From Flavobacteriales bacterium (GTDB taxonomy: Bacteria > Bacteroidota > Bacteroidia > Flavobacteriales > Flavobacteriaceae): a stretch of 44,819 nucleotides of DNA. A program made the translations under genes and the position numbers. Below the pieces are notes generated by a model. It saw nothing but the letters and a program-made list of their open reading frames with translations. It was not told the DNA's origin and searched no databases. How positions within the stretch are numbered: the first letter of the stretch is position 1; the number at the start of each line of letters is the position of its first letter. The DNA is taken from assembly GCA_027065715.1 (NCBI GenBank), contig JAMONO010000046.1:1-44819 (forward strand), read 5' to 3'. Of the stretch, positions 1 to 7,985 are shown in pieces.

Positions 1-173
1 ATAGGCACACCGTGTTCGTCGGAACCGCAAATATAAACGGCATCGTTGCCTTTGGCTTTTTGATAACGGGTAAAAATATCCGCCGGAATATAAACACCTG
101 CCAAGTGCCCGATATGCACGGGTCCGTTGGTATAAGGCAAAGCGGCGGTAATGGTATAACGTTGTTGTTTCAT
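1..173 (-). CDS. metG: Methionyl-tRNA synthetase, N-terminal fragment (cut by window edge)
   Basis: The reverse strand reads from an ATG at 173 into [20 protein letters not shown], continuing [18 protein letters not shown]. This is the start of the class I Rossmann catalytic domain of methionyl-tRNA synthetase, including the HIGH-type ATP-binding signature (here HIGH with HLAG following). The enzyme charges tRNA-Met with methionine in the cytoplasm. Only about 57 codons are visible, so the KMSKS motif, anticodon-binding domain and any C-terminal tRNA-binding domain lie outside the window. It was too short for the ORF track. The start is supported by a TAnnTTTG box just upstream and by the family's usual N-terminus. 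Confidence 0.93.
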   Translation of the reverse strand, partial: MKQQRYTITAALPYTNGPVHIGHLAGVYIPADIFTRYQKAKGNDAVYICGSDEHGVP

Positions 174-195
174 GCCGAATTTATTTTTTGATTTA

Positions 196-203
196 CAAAA
201 ATA
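196..203 (-). promoter_or_regulatory. Candidate -7 box of metG promoter
   Basis: On the minus strand the sequence TATTTTTG matches the Bacteroidota -7 consensus TAnnTTTG. It lies 22 bases before the metG start codon, giving a short leader. A clear TTTG box at the usual 19-base spacing was not found, so this rests on the -7 element alone. Confidence 0.5.
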
Positions 204-268
204 GGAGAATTTTGTCAATAAAATTAAACAAATGTCGATTAGGTATAAATTAAGGTTTGTTTGATTAA

Positions 269-311
269 AAAAATCCCATACTTGTAATATTAATACAAAT
301 ATGGGATTTTT
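269..311 (-). terminator. Intrinsic terminator after the subtilisin lipoprotein gene
   Basis: A perfect 12-bp stem (AAAAATCCCATA / TATGGGATTTTT) with an inner TTGTA/TACAA pairing forms a long hairpin between metG and the S8 peptidase gene. Read on the minus strand it lies about 50 bases after the peptidase stop codon and is followed by a T-rich run. The A/T flanks are symmetric, so it could also stop plus-strand transcripts. Confidence 0.75.
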
Positions 312-358
312 AATGTTTTTTTAGCCAAAATTTTTTTGAGTATTTAATTTTGGCGGTA

Positions 359-2074
359 TTATTTATTTTCTGTTTTCTTTTTGGCTAATTCATCGGCTAA
401 TAACAGAGCGTTGTAAACATTTACCATATTTCCTGATTTACTCAATTGGCTGAATTTGACCAGCTTAGGTTCTCCTTTGTAGTCGTCTTCTTCGGGTTTG
501 ATAACCAATATTTGCGGTGATAATCCCGAATCCATAATAATGTGTTTGACTTCGGAAGCGCTTAATTCGGGGTAGCGTGAACGGATAAGAGCCGCTACAC
601 CTGCCACATCGGGAGAAGCCATGGAGGTGCCTTGCAAAAATTTGTAATCGCTAAAAGGAACCGTTGCATAAATTTTTTGTCCGGGTGAAAAAATATCGAC
701 GGTTTCTTTGCCGTAATTACTAAATGAAGCCACCATGGCGGGTCCATAATAAGGACCTATGGCACCTACATTCAAAAAGTTGTCGGCTATTTCTTTGCCT
801 TTTACGTCGCCATCGTTGGGATAAGACATTTTTTCGCCGTATTGATCCATATCTTTACCGTCGTTTCCGGCTGCATTTACGATAAGCACATCGTGATCTG
901 CTGCGTATTTGATAGCGTCCCAAACCCATTCTTTGTGCGGGCTGTAATATTTTCCGAAACTGGTATTGATAACTTTGGCACCATTATCTACGGCATAACG
1001 AAAAGCCAGTGCAACGTCTTTATCGTATTCATCGCCGTCGGGTACGGCTCTAACGGGCATAATCAATACGTGGTCGGCTACACCGTCGCCACCTATTCCG
1101 TTATGTCTTATTTGGGCGATGATACCGGCTACATGGGTGCCGTGCAATTCATCCTTTTTTGGGGGGATAACATTGGGATTGCCGTAATCTCTGTCATTTA
1201 TGTTGTCGGGATCGTCCCCTTGAATTCGACCGTTAAAATTGACGTTTAAGTTATATTTTTCTTGAATTTCCACATAATCTTTAAAATCTTTTAAAGCATC
1301 AATACTCAATCCTTTTAGATACATATCTTTGGCTTTTGCCACTACCGGATTGTCAGCTTTGAGATTTTTAACTTTTTCTTCGGTCAATTTATCGGTTTTC
1401 AAAGCTTCTTTCAAAGTTTTTTCGGTATTTGCTGCCATAGCTTCGACCTGATCGTAGCGTTTTCTCAGCTGTTTTACATGTTCCAGTTTGCCGGCTAATT
1501 CTTTTTCGGCGCGTTGATACAATTCAAACATTTCACGGTCTTCGGGCGCTATCTCGGCTATGCTTTTGTCTTTCCATTGGTTGCGATATTTGGCTACAAT
1601 ACGGGTCATTTCGAGTTGTTCGGGACCTGCCATTTTTCCGTCTTTGGCACCCAAGAAATTCCAGCCGTGTACATCATCGACATACCCGTTGTTGTCGTCG
1701 TCGATACCGTTGCCGGGAATTTCGTCTTCATTGGTCCAAATAATATCTTTCAAATCGGGGTGATTGATGTCAATTCCGGCATCGACTACCGCTACAATGA
1801 CGGTATGTGCCGGTTTGTCTTTGAGCAATTCGTTATAAGCTTTTTCGGTGCTCATACCGGGCATGTGACTGTCAAACGGGTTGGTGTGTTGCCAGTTTTT
1901 CAGGTCTTCGTCTTTGTATAGCGTAGAAAATTTTTGCGGAAGCGGTTTAGGAGCTTCAAGCATTTGTTCTTTTGCTTGGGTTGTTTTTTCGGTAGTAACT
2001 TTTTGGGTAGAACCACAACTTGCCAATATCAAACCGGCAGAAAGTGATATACCCAATAATCTAAGTTTATTCAT
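359..2074 (-). CDS. Subtilisin-like (S8) serine peptidase lipoprotein with long helical insert
   Basis: Family S8 serine protease, probably anchored to a cell-envelope membrane. The first 20 residues are a lipoprotein signal peptide ending LILASC (acylated Cys20). The catalytic triad is visible in the classic order: Asp98 (VVDAGIDINHPDL), His311 (HGTHVAGI) and Ser484 (GTSMASPDVAG), with oxyanion Asn404 (AAGN). An acidic loop, GNGIDDDNNGYVDD, follows the Asp motif and may bind calcium. Between Asp and His sits an unusually long charged segment (about residues 155-280), rich in Lys, Glu and Ala and predicted by eye to be helical or coiled coil. No T9SS sorting domain is present, in contrast to the second S8 peptidase in this window. 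It lies 12 bases after the metallo-hydrolase gene and probably shares its promoter. Substrates are unknown. Confidence 0.9.
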   Translation of the reverse strand: MNKLRLLGISLSAGLILASCGSTQKVTTEKTTQAKEQMLEAPKPLPQKFSTLYKDEDLKNWQHTNPFDSHMPGMSTEKAYNELLKDKPAHTVIVAVVDAGIDINHPDLKDIIWTNEDEIPGNGIDDDNNGYVDDVHGWNFLGAKDGKMAGPEQLEMTRIVAKYRNQWKDKSIAEIAPEDREMFELYQRAEKELAGKLEHVKQLRKRYDQVEAMAANTEKTLKEALKTDKLTEEKVKNLKADNPVVAKAKDMYLKGLSIDALKDFKDYVEIQEKYNLNVNFNGRIQGDDPDNINDRDYGNPNVIPPKKDELHGTHVAGIIAQIRHNGIGGDGVADHVLIMPVRAVPDGDEYDKDVALAFRYAVDNGAKVINTSFGKYYSPHKEWVWDAIKYAADHDVLIVNAAGNDGKDMDQYGEKMSYPNDGDVKGKEIADNFLNVGAIGPYYGPAMVASFSNYGKETVDIFSPGQKIYATVPFSDYKFLQGTSMASPDVAGVAALIRSRYPELSASEVKHIIMDSGLSPQILVIKPEEDDYKGEPKLVKFSQLSKSGNMVNVYNALLLADELAKKKTENK

Positions 2075-2086
2075 AATAAGTATATT

Positions 2087-2950
2087 TTAATCGTTAAAAA
2101 TTTCGTCAAATTTAAAAATTTTATCCAAACGAACTCCTTTTTCGGTGTGTTTTAGGGTGCAAATTTCATTATAAGGATCGTGTTCGAGCAATAAATACCA
2201 TTTTTCGTCGGCGGCTTGTCCGAAAATTTCGATACGTTCGTCGAGGCTTAGCAACGGACGGGTATCATAGCCCATGACATAAGGCAAAGGTATATGCCCG
2301 ACGGTAGGTAACAGGTCTGCCATATAAACCAACTTTTTTCCTTTATATTCAATGACGGGTAACATTTGTTTTTCGGTATGTCCGTCGACAAAGATAATGT
2401 CAAAGTTCAGTTCGTTGGAGCGGGTTATTCTGCCTTGTTGCGGTGTTTCGACAAATTGTAACTGACCGCTTTGGTGTATGGGCAAAATATTTTCTTTCAA
2501 AAAACTGGCTTTTTCGCGCGGATTGGGTTCAGTTGCCCATTGCCAGTGTTTTTGATTGGACCAAAAGCGAGCGTTTTTAAAAGCCGGTTCGTAAAAACCT
2601 TTGGGATTGCGAATAATGGAACCACCGCAATGGTCGAAGTGCAAATGTGTCATAAAGACATCGGTAATGTCATCGCGATGAAATCCGTATTTTTTTAGTG
2701 TTTCATCAAACAAATTTTGTTTGCTCGGTTTGTAATAGCCGAAAAATTTTTCGGATTGTTTGTTGCCCATGCCCGTATCGATTAATATCAATCGATCGCC
2801 GTCTTCTATTAAAAGGCTTCGGGTGGTCATTTCAATCAAATTGTTTTCGTCTGCCGGATTGGTGCGTTGCCAAATAACTTTGGGAACAACGCCAAACATA
2901 GCACCGCCGTCAAGCTTGAAATCTCCGTGAGAAATGGTGTATAATTTCAT
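2087..2950 (-). CDS. Metallo-beta-lactamase-fold hydrolase
   Basis: A 287-residue protein of the metallo-beta-lactamase superfamily. The zinc-binding signature THLHFDH is at residues 101-107 (HxHxDH), followed by later ligand candidates in VDGHTEK, MADLLPT and LEHDP, so both metal sites look intact. No signal peptide is seen, so a cytoplasmic location is likely. The superfamily includes lactonases, thioesterases, RNases and glyoxalase II; the sequence does not decide among these, although the N-terminal layout (substrate loop before LILIDTGMGNK) resembles the lactonase-like group. It is the first gene of a two-gene unit with the S8 lipoprotein and has a consensus promoter directly upstream. 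Confidence 0.88.
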   Translation of the reverse strand: MKLYTISHGDFKLDGGAMFGVVPKVIWQRTNPADENNLIEMTTRSLLIEDGDRLILIDTGMGNKQSEKFFGYYKPSKQNLFDETLKKYGFHRDDITDVFMTHLHFDHCGGSIIRNPKGFYEPAFKNARFWSNQKHWQWATEPNPREKASFLKENILPIHQSGQLQFVETPQQGRITRSNELNFDIIFVDGHTEKQMLPVIEYKGKKLVYMADLLPTVGHIPLPYVMGYDTRPLLSLDERIEIFGQAADEKWYLLLEHDPYNEICTLKHTEKGVRLDKIFKFDEIFND

Positions 2951-2970
2951 TTTAAAAGTGTCTTTTTGAA

Positions 2971-3001
2971 CAAAGATAACTTGAAGTTTCGGGAAGTCAA
3001 A
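2971..3001 (-). promoter_or_regulatory. Consensus Bacteroidota promoter for hydrolase-peptidase operon
   Basis: On the minus strand TTTG (3001-2998) is followed after exactly 19 bases by TATCTTTG (2978-2971), matching both the -33 and -7 boxes of the primary sigma factor in Bacteroidota. It lies 21 bases before the hydrolase start codon. Confidence 0.78.
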
Positions 3002-3090
3002 ATATAAGGAAGTATTTTTATTAAAATCTTAACAGGAATGGCAATTAAGAACAGAAATCGGTCAATAAATCAAATTTTCCAAAATGTTTG

Positions 3091-3098
3091 TATCTTTG
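3091..3098 (+). promoter_or_regulatory. Candidate -7 box upstream of DJ-1/PfpI-like gene
   Basis: TATCTTTG matches TAnnTTTG and lies 32 bases before the ATG at 3131. It falls inside the longer ORF that starts at 3038, which argues that translation really begins at 3131. No TTTG box was found at the normal spacing. Confidence 0.55.
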
Positions 3099-3130
3099 AA
3101 ACGTATTCAAAAAAATTATTGGCAATAATT

Positions 3131-3895
3131 ATGAAAAAAAAAGTTGTAATACCACTTCCTTCTTATGGTTTTGATCCGACGGAAGCCGCTATACCGTGGA
3201 AAATTTTATCGGATAATAATATTGAAACCGTATTTGCAACGCCTAACGGAAAAAAAGCCCAAGCCGATATTAGAATGCTTACAGGAAAAGGACTTGGTAT
3301 TTTTTTGCCTTTGTTAAAAGCCGACAAGAGTGCCGTAAAAATTTATAAAGAAATGGAACAGAGCACGGAATTTAACAATCCGATAAAATATGACGAAATA
3401 GATGAAAATTATTTTGACGGTATTCATTTGACGGGTGGTCATGACAAAGGCGTAATTGAATATCTCGAATCAAAAATATTGCAGAACAAAATTGTCGGCT
3501 TTTTTAATCGCAAAAAGACCGTTGGTGCTGTATGTCACGGCGTTTTATTGGCTGCAAGAAGCATGGATAACAAAACCGGAAAATCCGTTTTATACGATTA
3601 TAAAACAACTTCTTTGCTTAAAAAACAAGAACTTTTGGCTTATTATTTAACCAAACTTTGGTTGAAAGATTATTATTTAACCTATCCGGAAACAACCGTT
3701 GAAGACGAAGTAAAAAAATACTTGGCTTCACCGTCCCGTTTTATTCAGGGACCTATTCCTTTTTTTAGAGACAGTATCGATAATCAGCGCTATGGATTTT
3801 ATGTTCAAGACAACAATTATATTTCGGCTCGTTGGCCGGGCGATATTCATGCCTTTTCATTGGCACTATTAAAAAATTTAAGACAAAAAAGTTAA
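3131..3895 (+). CDS. DJ-1/PfpI (class I glutamine amidotransferase-like) family protein
   Basis: The protein starts MKKKVVIPLPSYGFDPTEAA and has the alpha/beta flavodoxin-like layout of the DJ-1/PfpI superfamily. The nucleophile elbow is AVCHG (Cys135-His136), with an upstream LTGGHDKG loop (about residues 100-107) and a Glu near residue 18, as in Hsp31-like and ThiJ-like members. Family members act as glyoxalases, chaperones, peptidases or amidases; this sequence does not settle which. The ORF track start at 3038 adds 31 residues that overlap a promoter-like TATCTTTG and look unlike protein, so I use the ATG at 3131 (254 residues). The zinc-ribbon gene follows after 4 bases and is likely co-transcribed. 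Confidence 0.8.
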   Translation: MKKKVVIPLPSYGFDPTEAAIPWKILSDNNIETVFATPNGKKAQADIRMLTGKGLGIFLPLLKADKSAVKIYKEMEQSTEFNNPIKYDEIDENYFDGIHLTGGHDKGVIEYLESKILQNKIVGFFNRKKTVGAVCHGVLLAARSMDNKTGKSVLYDYKTTSLLKKQELLAYYLTKLWLKDYYLTYPETTVEDEVKKYLASPSRFIQGPIPFFRDSIDNQRYGFYVQDNNYISARWPGDIHAFSLALLKNLRQKS

Positions 3896-3899
3896 TGAT

Positions 3900-4253
3900 A
3901 TGAATACCGAAAAAAGATGTTTAGAATGTGGTGAAGTTATTTTGGGGCGTTCCGACAAAAAATTTTGTTCGGATGCTTGTCGCAATGCTTATAATAATCG
4001 CAAAAACAAAATATCGGTCAATCTTATAAGAAATATTAATAACCGGTTAAAAAAGAATTGGCGAATTTTGGAAAAACTAAATCCCGAAGATAAAACCAAA
4101 GTGCACAAAACCAAATTGGAAAACGAAGGTTTTGATTTTAATTATTTTACCGGTATTTATACAACCAAAAAAGGAGCTACTTATTATTTTGTTTACGACC
4201 AAGGCTATTTGGACATAGGTAACGATTTTTTTATGTTGGTTAAGCGAAAATAA
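3900..4253 (+). CDS. Small N-terminal zinc-ribbon protein, function unknown
   Basis: A 117-residue protein whose first 30 residues form a treble-clef or zinc-ribbon knuckle pair: Cys7-x2-Cys10 and Cys23-x3-Cys27 (CLEC ... CSDAC), followed by RNAYNNRKNK, a basic stretch typical of nucleic-acid-binding or YgiT/DUF2116-like ribbons. The remainder (NINNRLKKNWRIL; GFDFNYFTGIYTTKKG) is an alpha plus beta domain I cannot name. Similar small proteins are common in Flavobacteriia without known roles. It starts 4 bases after the DJ-1-like gene and ends 16 bases from the convergent psuG. No terminator hairpin was recognised in that gap. Confidence 0.72.
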   Translation: MNTEKRCLECGEVILGRSDKKFCSDACRNAYNNRKNKISVNLIRNINNRLKKNWRILEKLNPEDKTKVHKTKLENEGFDFNYFTGIYTTKKGATYYFVYDQGYLDIGNDFFMLVKRK

Positions 4254-4269
4254 GTCAAACCATTTTTTC

Positions 4270-5175
4270 TTACATATTTTGTGCTATTTGAGCGGCCAAA
4301 CGGGCATTATTTAAGACCAATCTGATATTTGAAACCAAGCTTTTTCCTTGTGTAAATTCTTTGACTTTTGACAACAAAAAGGGCGTACTTTCTTTGCCTT
4401 TGATACCTAATTTTTTTTGTTCGGTTATTGCTTTATCAATAGCTTGTGCCATAAAGTCGGGATCGAGTGCATCGGCTTCGGGCACCGGATTGGCTATAAC
4501 CACTCCGCCTTTTAAGCCCAATTCCCATTTGATTTGCAACAAACGGGCTATTTCTTGCGGGTTATTGAGGCGGTAATCTACCTTAAAACCGCTTTTTCGA
4601 GTATAAAAAGCAGGCAGTTCATCTGTTTGATAACCTAATACGGGCACGCCCATGGTTTCGAGATATTCGAGTGTTAAACCCGGATCCAAAATCGATTTGA
4701 TACCGGCACAGACAACCGCTACACGAGTTTGTGCCAGTTCTTGCAAATCTGCCGAAATGTCAAAAGTTTCGGTTGCATCGCGGTGTACACCGCCAATACC
4801 TCCGGTAGCAAATATTTTGATTTCGGCAAGTTGTGCTGCAATCATGGTTGCCGAAACAGTGGTGGCACCGGTTAATTTATTGGACAAAATATAAGGTATG
4901 TCTCTTCGACTGGTTTTGATTACACGGCTGCCTTTTCGGGCTAACAATTTGATTTCATCATCATTTAAACCTATTTTTATTTTACCGTCTATCAGTGCAA
5001 TCGTAGCCGGAACAGCACCGTTTTCTCTGACGGTTTTTTCGACCAAAACGGCAGTTTCATAATTTTGAGGATAAGGCATGCCGTGTGATATAATGGTCGA
5101 TTCAAGGGCTACAACCGCTTGTTTTTTTTGCAAAGCCGTTGCTACTTCGGGGTTTATGTCTAAAAATTTATTCAT
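4270..5175 (-). CDS. psuG: Pseudouridine-5'-phosphate glycosidase
   Basis: Cleaves the C-C glycosidic bond of pseudouridine 5'-phosphate to uracil and ribose 5-phosphate. The 301-residue length is normal. From memory of the E. coli enzyme, its key residues are Glu31, Lys93, Asp145 and Lys166; here the matching positions are Glu25 ([10 protein letters not shown]), Lys87 (IKTSRRD), Asp139 (ETFDISADL) and Lys160 (CAGIKSILD), all shifted by 6, so the active site looks complete. It follows psuK on the same strand with a 41-base gap. That gap holds its own -7-like box, so it may have some independent expression. Pseudouridine comes from turnover of tRNA and rRNA. Cytoplasmic. Confidence 0.95.
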   Translation of the reverse strand: MNKFLDINPEVATALQKKQAVVALESTIISHGMPYPQNYETAVLVEKTVRENGAVPATIALIDGKIKIGLNDDEIKLLARKGSRVIKTSRRDIPYILSNKLTGATTVSATMIAAQLAEIKIFATGGIGGVHRDATETFDISADLQELAQTRVAVVCAGIKSILDPGLTLEYLETMGVPVLGYQTDELPAFYTRKSGFKVDYRLNNPQEIARLLQIKWELGLKGGVVIANPVPEADALDPDFMAQAIDKAITEQKKLGIKGKESTPFLLSKVKEFTQGKSLVSNIRLVLNNARLAAQIAQNM

Positions 5176-5193
5176 TGTACTAATTTATGCGTG

Positions 5194-5201
5194 CAAAGGT
5201 A
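5194..5201 (-). promoter_or_regulatory. Candidate internal -7 box between psuK and psuG
   Basis: TACCTTTG on the minus strand fits TAnnTTTG and lies 18 bases before the psuG start. No TTTG partner at 19 bases was found, so this is a weak call. Confidence 0.35.
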
Positions 5202-5216
5202 AACTAAGTTAGCCAA

Positions 5217-6149
5217 TTATTCGTTTTTTAACCGGATTAAATCGCTTATACGCTTGCGGGATAAAACCGGACTGACCGCTTCGTGATGTTGCACCGTTAC
5301 GGCAGCCGAAGCCATACCGAACTGTGCCATGCGGTCAATAGAATAAGCTTCGGAATCGGCGTAAACTAATCCGGCAACAAACGAATCGCCGGCACCAATG
5401 GTATTGACAACCTTTGATGCAATAGAGGGCTGTTTGTCAATAATGTCATGCTCGCCATATATTACACCGTCTTTGCCTAAGGTAATAAAAACTTTGTTTA
5501 CACCTTGTTTAATAAAATAACGCACCATGTCATATAAATTTTTTTCGGTTTTTATTTCCATGCCGCTCATCATTTCGGCTTCAAGCAAATTTGTCTTTAA
5601 AATATGCAAGTTTTTTAAAACCGGAAGGGCACGTAATGATTTTTTGCCCGAAACAGTATCCAATACAAATTTTTGTTCGGGATATTTTTCTATTATGGCT
5701 TGTAGTATTTCGGTCGAAAAATTGGTTTCCAAAACCGTATATTCAGAGTTTAATTTATTTGGTAAATGGTTGATAAATAACTTATTATCTAATTCATCAA
5801 ACAATGACATTGCCGATATACCCAGTGCCAAATCGTTGTGTTCGTCCATTATGGCTATAAATGTTGAAGCCGAAGCATTTTTTAAAAACAAACTTCGGTC
5901 GATTGACAGTTTTTTGTTTTTGCTGTCTTTTATTAGAAATTCACTTAACGGGTCATCGCCGAATATGCTGATAAATTGCACGTCAAAATCAAGATTTATT
6001 AAATTTTCGGCAATATTGCGTCCCACACCTCCGGCGGTGGTTTTCATAGTGCCTATATTGGCATCTTTATATATCAATGTAGATTTTGTATAGCCGGTAA
6101 TATCAACGTTGGCAGCACCAAAAACCGTGACGGAAACAAATTTTGACAT
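5217..6149 (-). CDS. psuK: PfkB-family kinase, likely pseudouridine kinase
   Basis: A 310-residue ribokinase/PfkB-fold kinase. The N-terminal substrate region has TAGGVGRNIAENL (residues 38-50), and the C-terminal PfkB signature is NTIGAGDSFVAGL (residues 249-261) with catalytic Asp255. Assignment to pseudouridine rests on the adjacent psuG, which needs pseudouridine 5'-phosphate as substrate; this pair is the conserved pseudouridine salvage unit. GRNIAENL also fits the PsuK-like subgroup better than ribokinase or fructokinase. It is the first gene of the psuK-psuG unit and diverges from the BtpA-family gene. No PsuT-like nucleoside transporter is present in the window. Confidence 0.88.
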   Translation of the reverse strand: MSKFVSVTVFGAANVDITGYTKSTLIYKDANIGTMKTTAGGVGRNIAENLINLDFDVQFISIFGDDPLSEFLIKDSKNKKLSIDRSLFLKNASASTFIAIMDEHNDLALGISAMSLFDELDNKLFINHLPNKLNSEYTVLETNFSTEILQAIIEKYPEQKFVLDTVSGKKSLRALPVLKNLHILKTNLLEAEMMSGMEIKTEKNLYDMVRYFIKQGVNKVFITLGKDGVIYGEHDIIDKQPSIASKVVNTIGAGDSFVAGLVYADSEAYSIDRMAQFGMASAAVTVQHHEAVSPVLSRKRISDLIRLKNE

Positions 6150-6176
6150 AGAATTGTAAAATTTTTGATAAATTTA

Positions 6177-6190
6177 CAAATAATTATTTG
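6177..6190. repeat. 14-bp perfect palindrome in the psuK/BtpA divergent region
   Basis: CAAATAATTATTTG is self-complementary and sits almost at the centre of the 74-base region between the two divergent start codons (6150-6223). The position suits an operator controlling both directions. It is AT-rich, and palindromes of this size also occur by chance, so the regulatory role is inference. Confidence 0.35.
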
Positions 6191-6223
6191 AAAGTTATCC
6201 AATGATATTTTGAAAATAGTTTT

Positions 6224-7030
6224 ATGCAAAAATTTAAAAATATATTTACACGAGACAAATCGGTTATCGGTATGATTCATATCGAAGCTTTGCCCGGCAC
6301 GCCGCAAAATCGTTTTGGCAATGAACAAATTATAGAAAAAGCCTTGAATGAAGCCCGTATTTATTTAAAAAACGGGATTGATGCTTTAATGATTGAAAAC
6401 ATGCATGATGTGCCGTATTTGAAAAATGACAATGGGCATGAAATCAGCAGTATGATGTCAATTATAGCATATCTTATTAAGCGGGAGACAGGTTTGCCGT
6501 TGGGTATTCAAATACTGGCGGGTGCCAATCGAGCGGCTTTGGCGGCAGCCAACAGTGCCGGTGCCGATTTTATTAGAGCCGAAGGCTTTGTTTTCGGTCA
6601 TATTGCCGATGAAGGTTATATAGACAGTGATGCCGCACAATTGCTCAGATATCGCAAACAAATAGGTGCCGAACACATTGCTGTTTTTACGGATATTAAA
6701 AAGAAACACAGTTCGCATGCCGTAACAGCCGATATGGATATAACCGAAATGGCACATGCCGCAGAGTTTTTTTTGTCGGACGGATTAATTATAACCGGAG
6801 TACATACGGGGTCTTCTGCCAATATAGAAGAAATTAAACGGGTTAAAAAAACTACTCGTTTGCCGGTTTTGGTCGGTTCGGGTATCAATTTGGAAAATTT
6901 GAATATTTATTTGCCTTTTGTCGATGCTTTTATCGTAGGTTCTTATTTCAAAAAAAACAATTATTGGGCAAATAATTTGGAACCCGATAAAATAAAGAGG
7001 TTTATGCAAAAAGTTAATTCATTGAGATGA
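6224..7030 (+). CDS. BtpA/SgcQ-family TIM-barrel protein
   Basis: A 268-residue protein with the hallmarks of the BtpA family: VIGMIHIEALPGTP near the N-terminus, DALMIENMHDVPY, GIQILAGANRAALAAANSAGADFIRAEG, and a C-terminal phosphate-site-like VLVGSGINLENL. The fold is a (beta/alpha)8 barrel. The namesake BtpA affects photosystem I assembly in cyanobacteria, and SgcQ sits in an enteric sugar operon; the biochemical activity of the family is unknown to me. The divergent psuK-psuG genes suggest a link with nucleoside or ribose-phosphate metabolism, which is inference. Its last codons overlap the next gene's start (ATGA), a sign of translational coupling. Confidence 0.85.
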   Translation: MQKFKNIFTRDKSVIGMIHIEALPGTPQNRFGNEQIIEKALNEARIYLKNGIDALMIENMHDVPYLKNDNGHEISSMMSIIAYLIKRETGLPLGIQILAGANRAALAAANSAGADFIRAEGFVFGHIADEGYIDSDAAQLLRYRKQIGAEHIAVFTDIKKKHSSHAVTADMDITEMAHAAEFFLSDGLIITGVHTGSSANIEEIKRVKKTTRLPVLVGSGINLENLNIYLPFVDAFIVGSYFKKNNYWANNLEPDKIKRFMQKVNSLR

Positions 7031-7680
7031 AGCAAAAAAATTTGATACGCATAACCGGACTGTCGGGTGTGGCAGGTGGCATATTGTTGTTTGCCGCCGA
7101 TATGCTTTTATACTACAACAACAATCAAACGGATAGATTGTTGAATATGGCTCAGGCTGCCGATTGGCGTATTGAACTTAGCGGAGTATTTGCTTTGCTT
7201 GCCACTTGGTTATATTTGTTTGGAGTTGTTCCCGTATATTATGCTTTTGGCAAAAGCCGTCCGTATATACAAATAACGGTTACCGTATTGTTGGGTGCAA
7301 TTTTGATAGCTTACGGAGTAATACACGGGGCTTATACGGCTATTGCCGTTTCGGCGAAATCGGCTTATTGGCACCAATTAAATATGATTGAAAATACCCG
7401 TTTGGCTATTGAAACCAATCAATTGATGCGTTTGTTGGTATATCCGGTTTTCGGTATTTTGTCGGTATTGTTTATTTATCAGGTTTTGACCAAAAAAACT
7501 TATTATCCCGTATGGATTATTCCGTTTTTTCCGCTGTTGCCTTTCTTGTTGCGAAAACAGGTTAAAAATTTATTACACGGTCAATGGGAAATCATAGTTT
7601 GGGGCGGTTATTTAAACTTAATTGTAATTTTGTTTCTATTAGCTTCTTTGATAAGTCTATGGAATAAAAACTTAGATTGA
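7027..7680 (+). CDS. Six-helix integral membrane protein (DUF6796-like)
   Basis: A 217-residue very hydrophobic protein with about six membrane segments (approximate residues 8-30, 50-75, 82-110, 136-155, 162-180 and 186-210), separated by short charged loops. The sequence resembles the DUF6796 membrane family, though I hold that loosely. No transporter or enzyme motif is visible. The start codon overlaps the stop of the BtpA-family gene by ATGA, so the two are very likely translated together. A role with BtpA at the membrane, or in nucleoside uptake given the absent PsuT, is possible but not shown by the sequence. Confidence 0.68.
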   Translation: MKQKNLIRITGLSGVAGGILLFAADMLLYYNNNQTDRLLNMAQAADWRIELSGVFALLATWLYLFGVVPVYYAFGKSRPYIQITVTVLLGAILIAYGVIHGAYTAIAVSAKSAYWHQLNMIENTRLAIETNQLMRLLVYPVFGILSVLFIYQVLTKKTYYPVWIIPFFPLLPFLLRKQVKNLLHGQWEIIVWGGYLNLIVILFLLASLISLWNKNLD

Positions 7681-7862
7681 TAAAAGTTTTATCTGTGAAG
7701 TTATAATAAAATTCCGTACAAATTTGCCAATAGTGTTTTTCTCTTTTACTTATTTTATTGTCTGTTCCAAAATTCTTAGGAACCAATTCAACCGCACTTT
7801 AATTTTATAAACCAATTTGGTATAATTTCTAAATAAATTGCCCTCGATATTTTTGTTTTTTG

Positions 7863-7880
7863 CCGAAATTATAATTTCGG
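7863..7880. repeat. 18-bp perfect palindrome
   Basis: CCGAAATTATAATTTCGG is fully self-complementary. It has no T-run to mark it as a terminator and lies about 130 bases before the GIY-YIG start. It could be a regulator site or a remnant; the sequence does not decide. Confidence 0.5.
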
Positions 7881-7964
7881 AAGTTATTGGGTTAAATAAA
7901 ATATATTGATTTACAGTTATTTAAGATAAACTTATCCTAATACTATAACTTTTTTATCTTTTCA

Positions 7965-7985
7965 ATGTCTCGCGAGATATATTTG
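7965..7985 (+). promoter_or_regulatory. Operator-like palindrome abutting a -7 box
   Basis: TCTCGCGAGA (7968-7977) is a perfect 10-bp palindrome, extended to 16 bp (7965-7980) with one mismatched pair. It runs directly into TATATTTG (7978-7985), which fits the -7 consensus TAnnTTTG, 23 bases before the ATG of the GIY-YIG-like gene. A protein bound there would block this promoter, which is also the nearest visible promoter for the surface-protein operon. No -33 TTTG was found at normal spacing. Confidence 0.5.

Noticed and set aside
842-1921. Plus-strand ORFs opposite the S8 lipoprotein (842-1249, 1514-1921 and others)
   Set aside because: Antisense shadows of a gene with an intact catalytic triad; they have no family features.
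7681-7700. GATAAAAGTTTTATC hairpin after the membrane protein gene as a terminator
   Set aside because: The stem is all A/T apart from its end and has almost no loop or T-run, so it would be a poor terminator.
7592-7786. 64-residue minus-strand ORF
   Set aside because: It half-overlaps the membrane protein gene in antisense and has no recognisable domain, promoter or partner. The intergenic half could be a gene remnant but cannot be supported.
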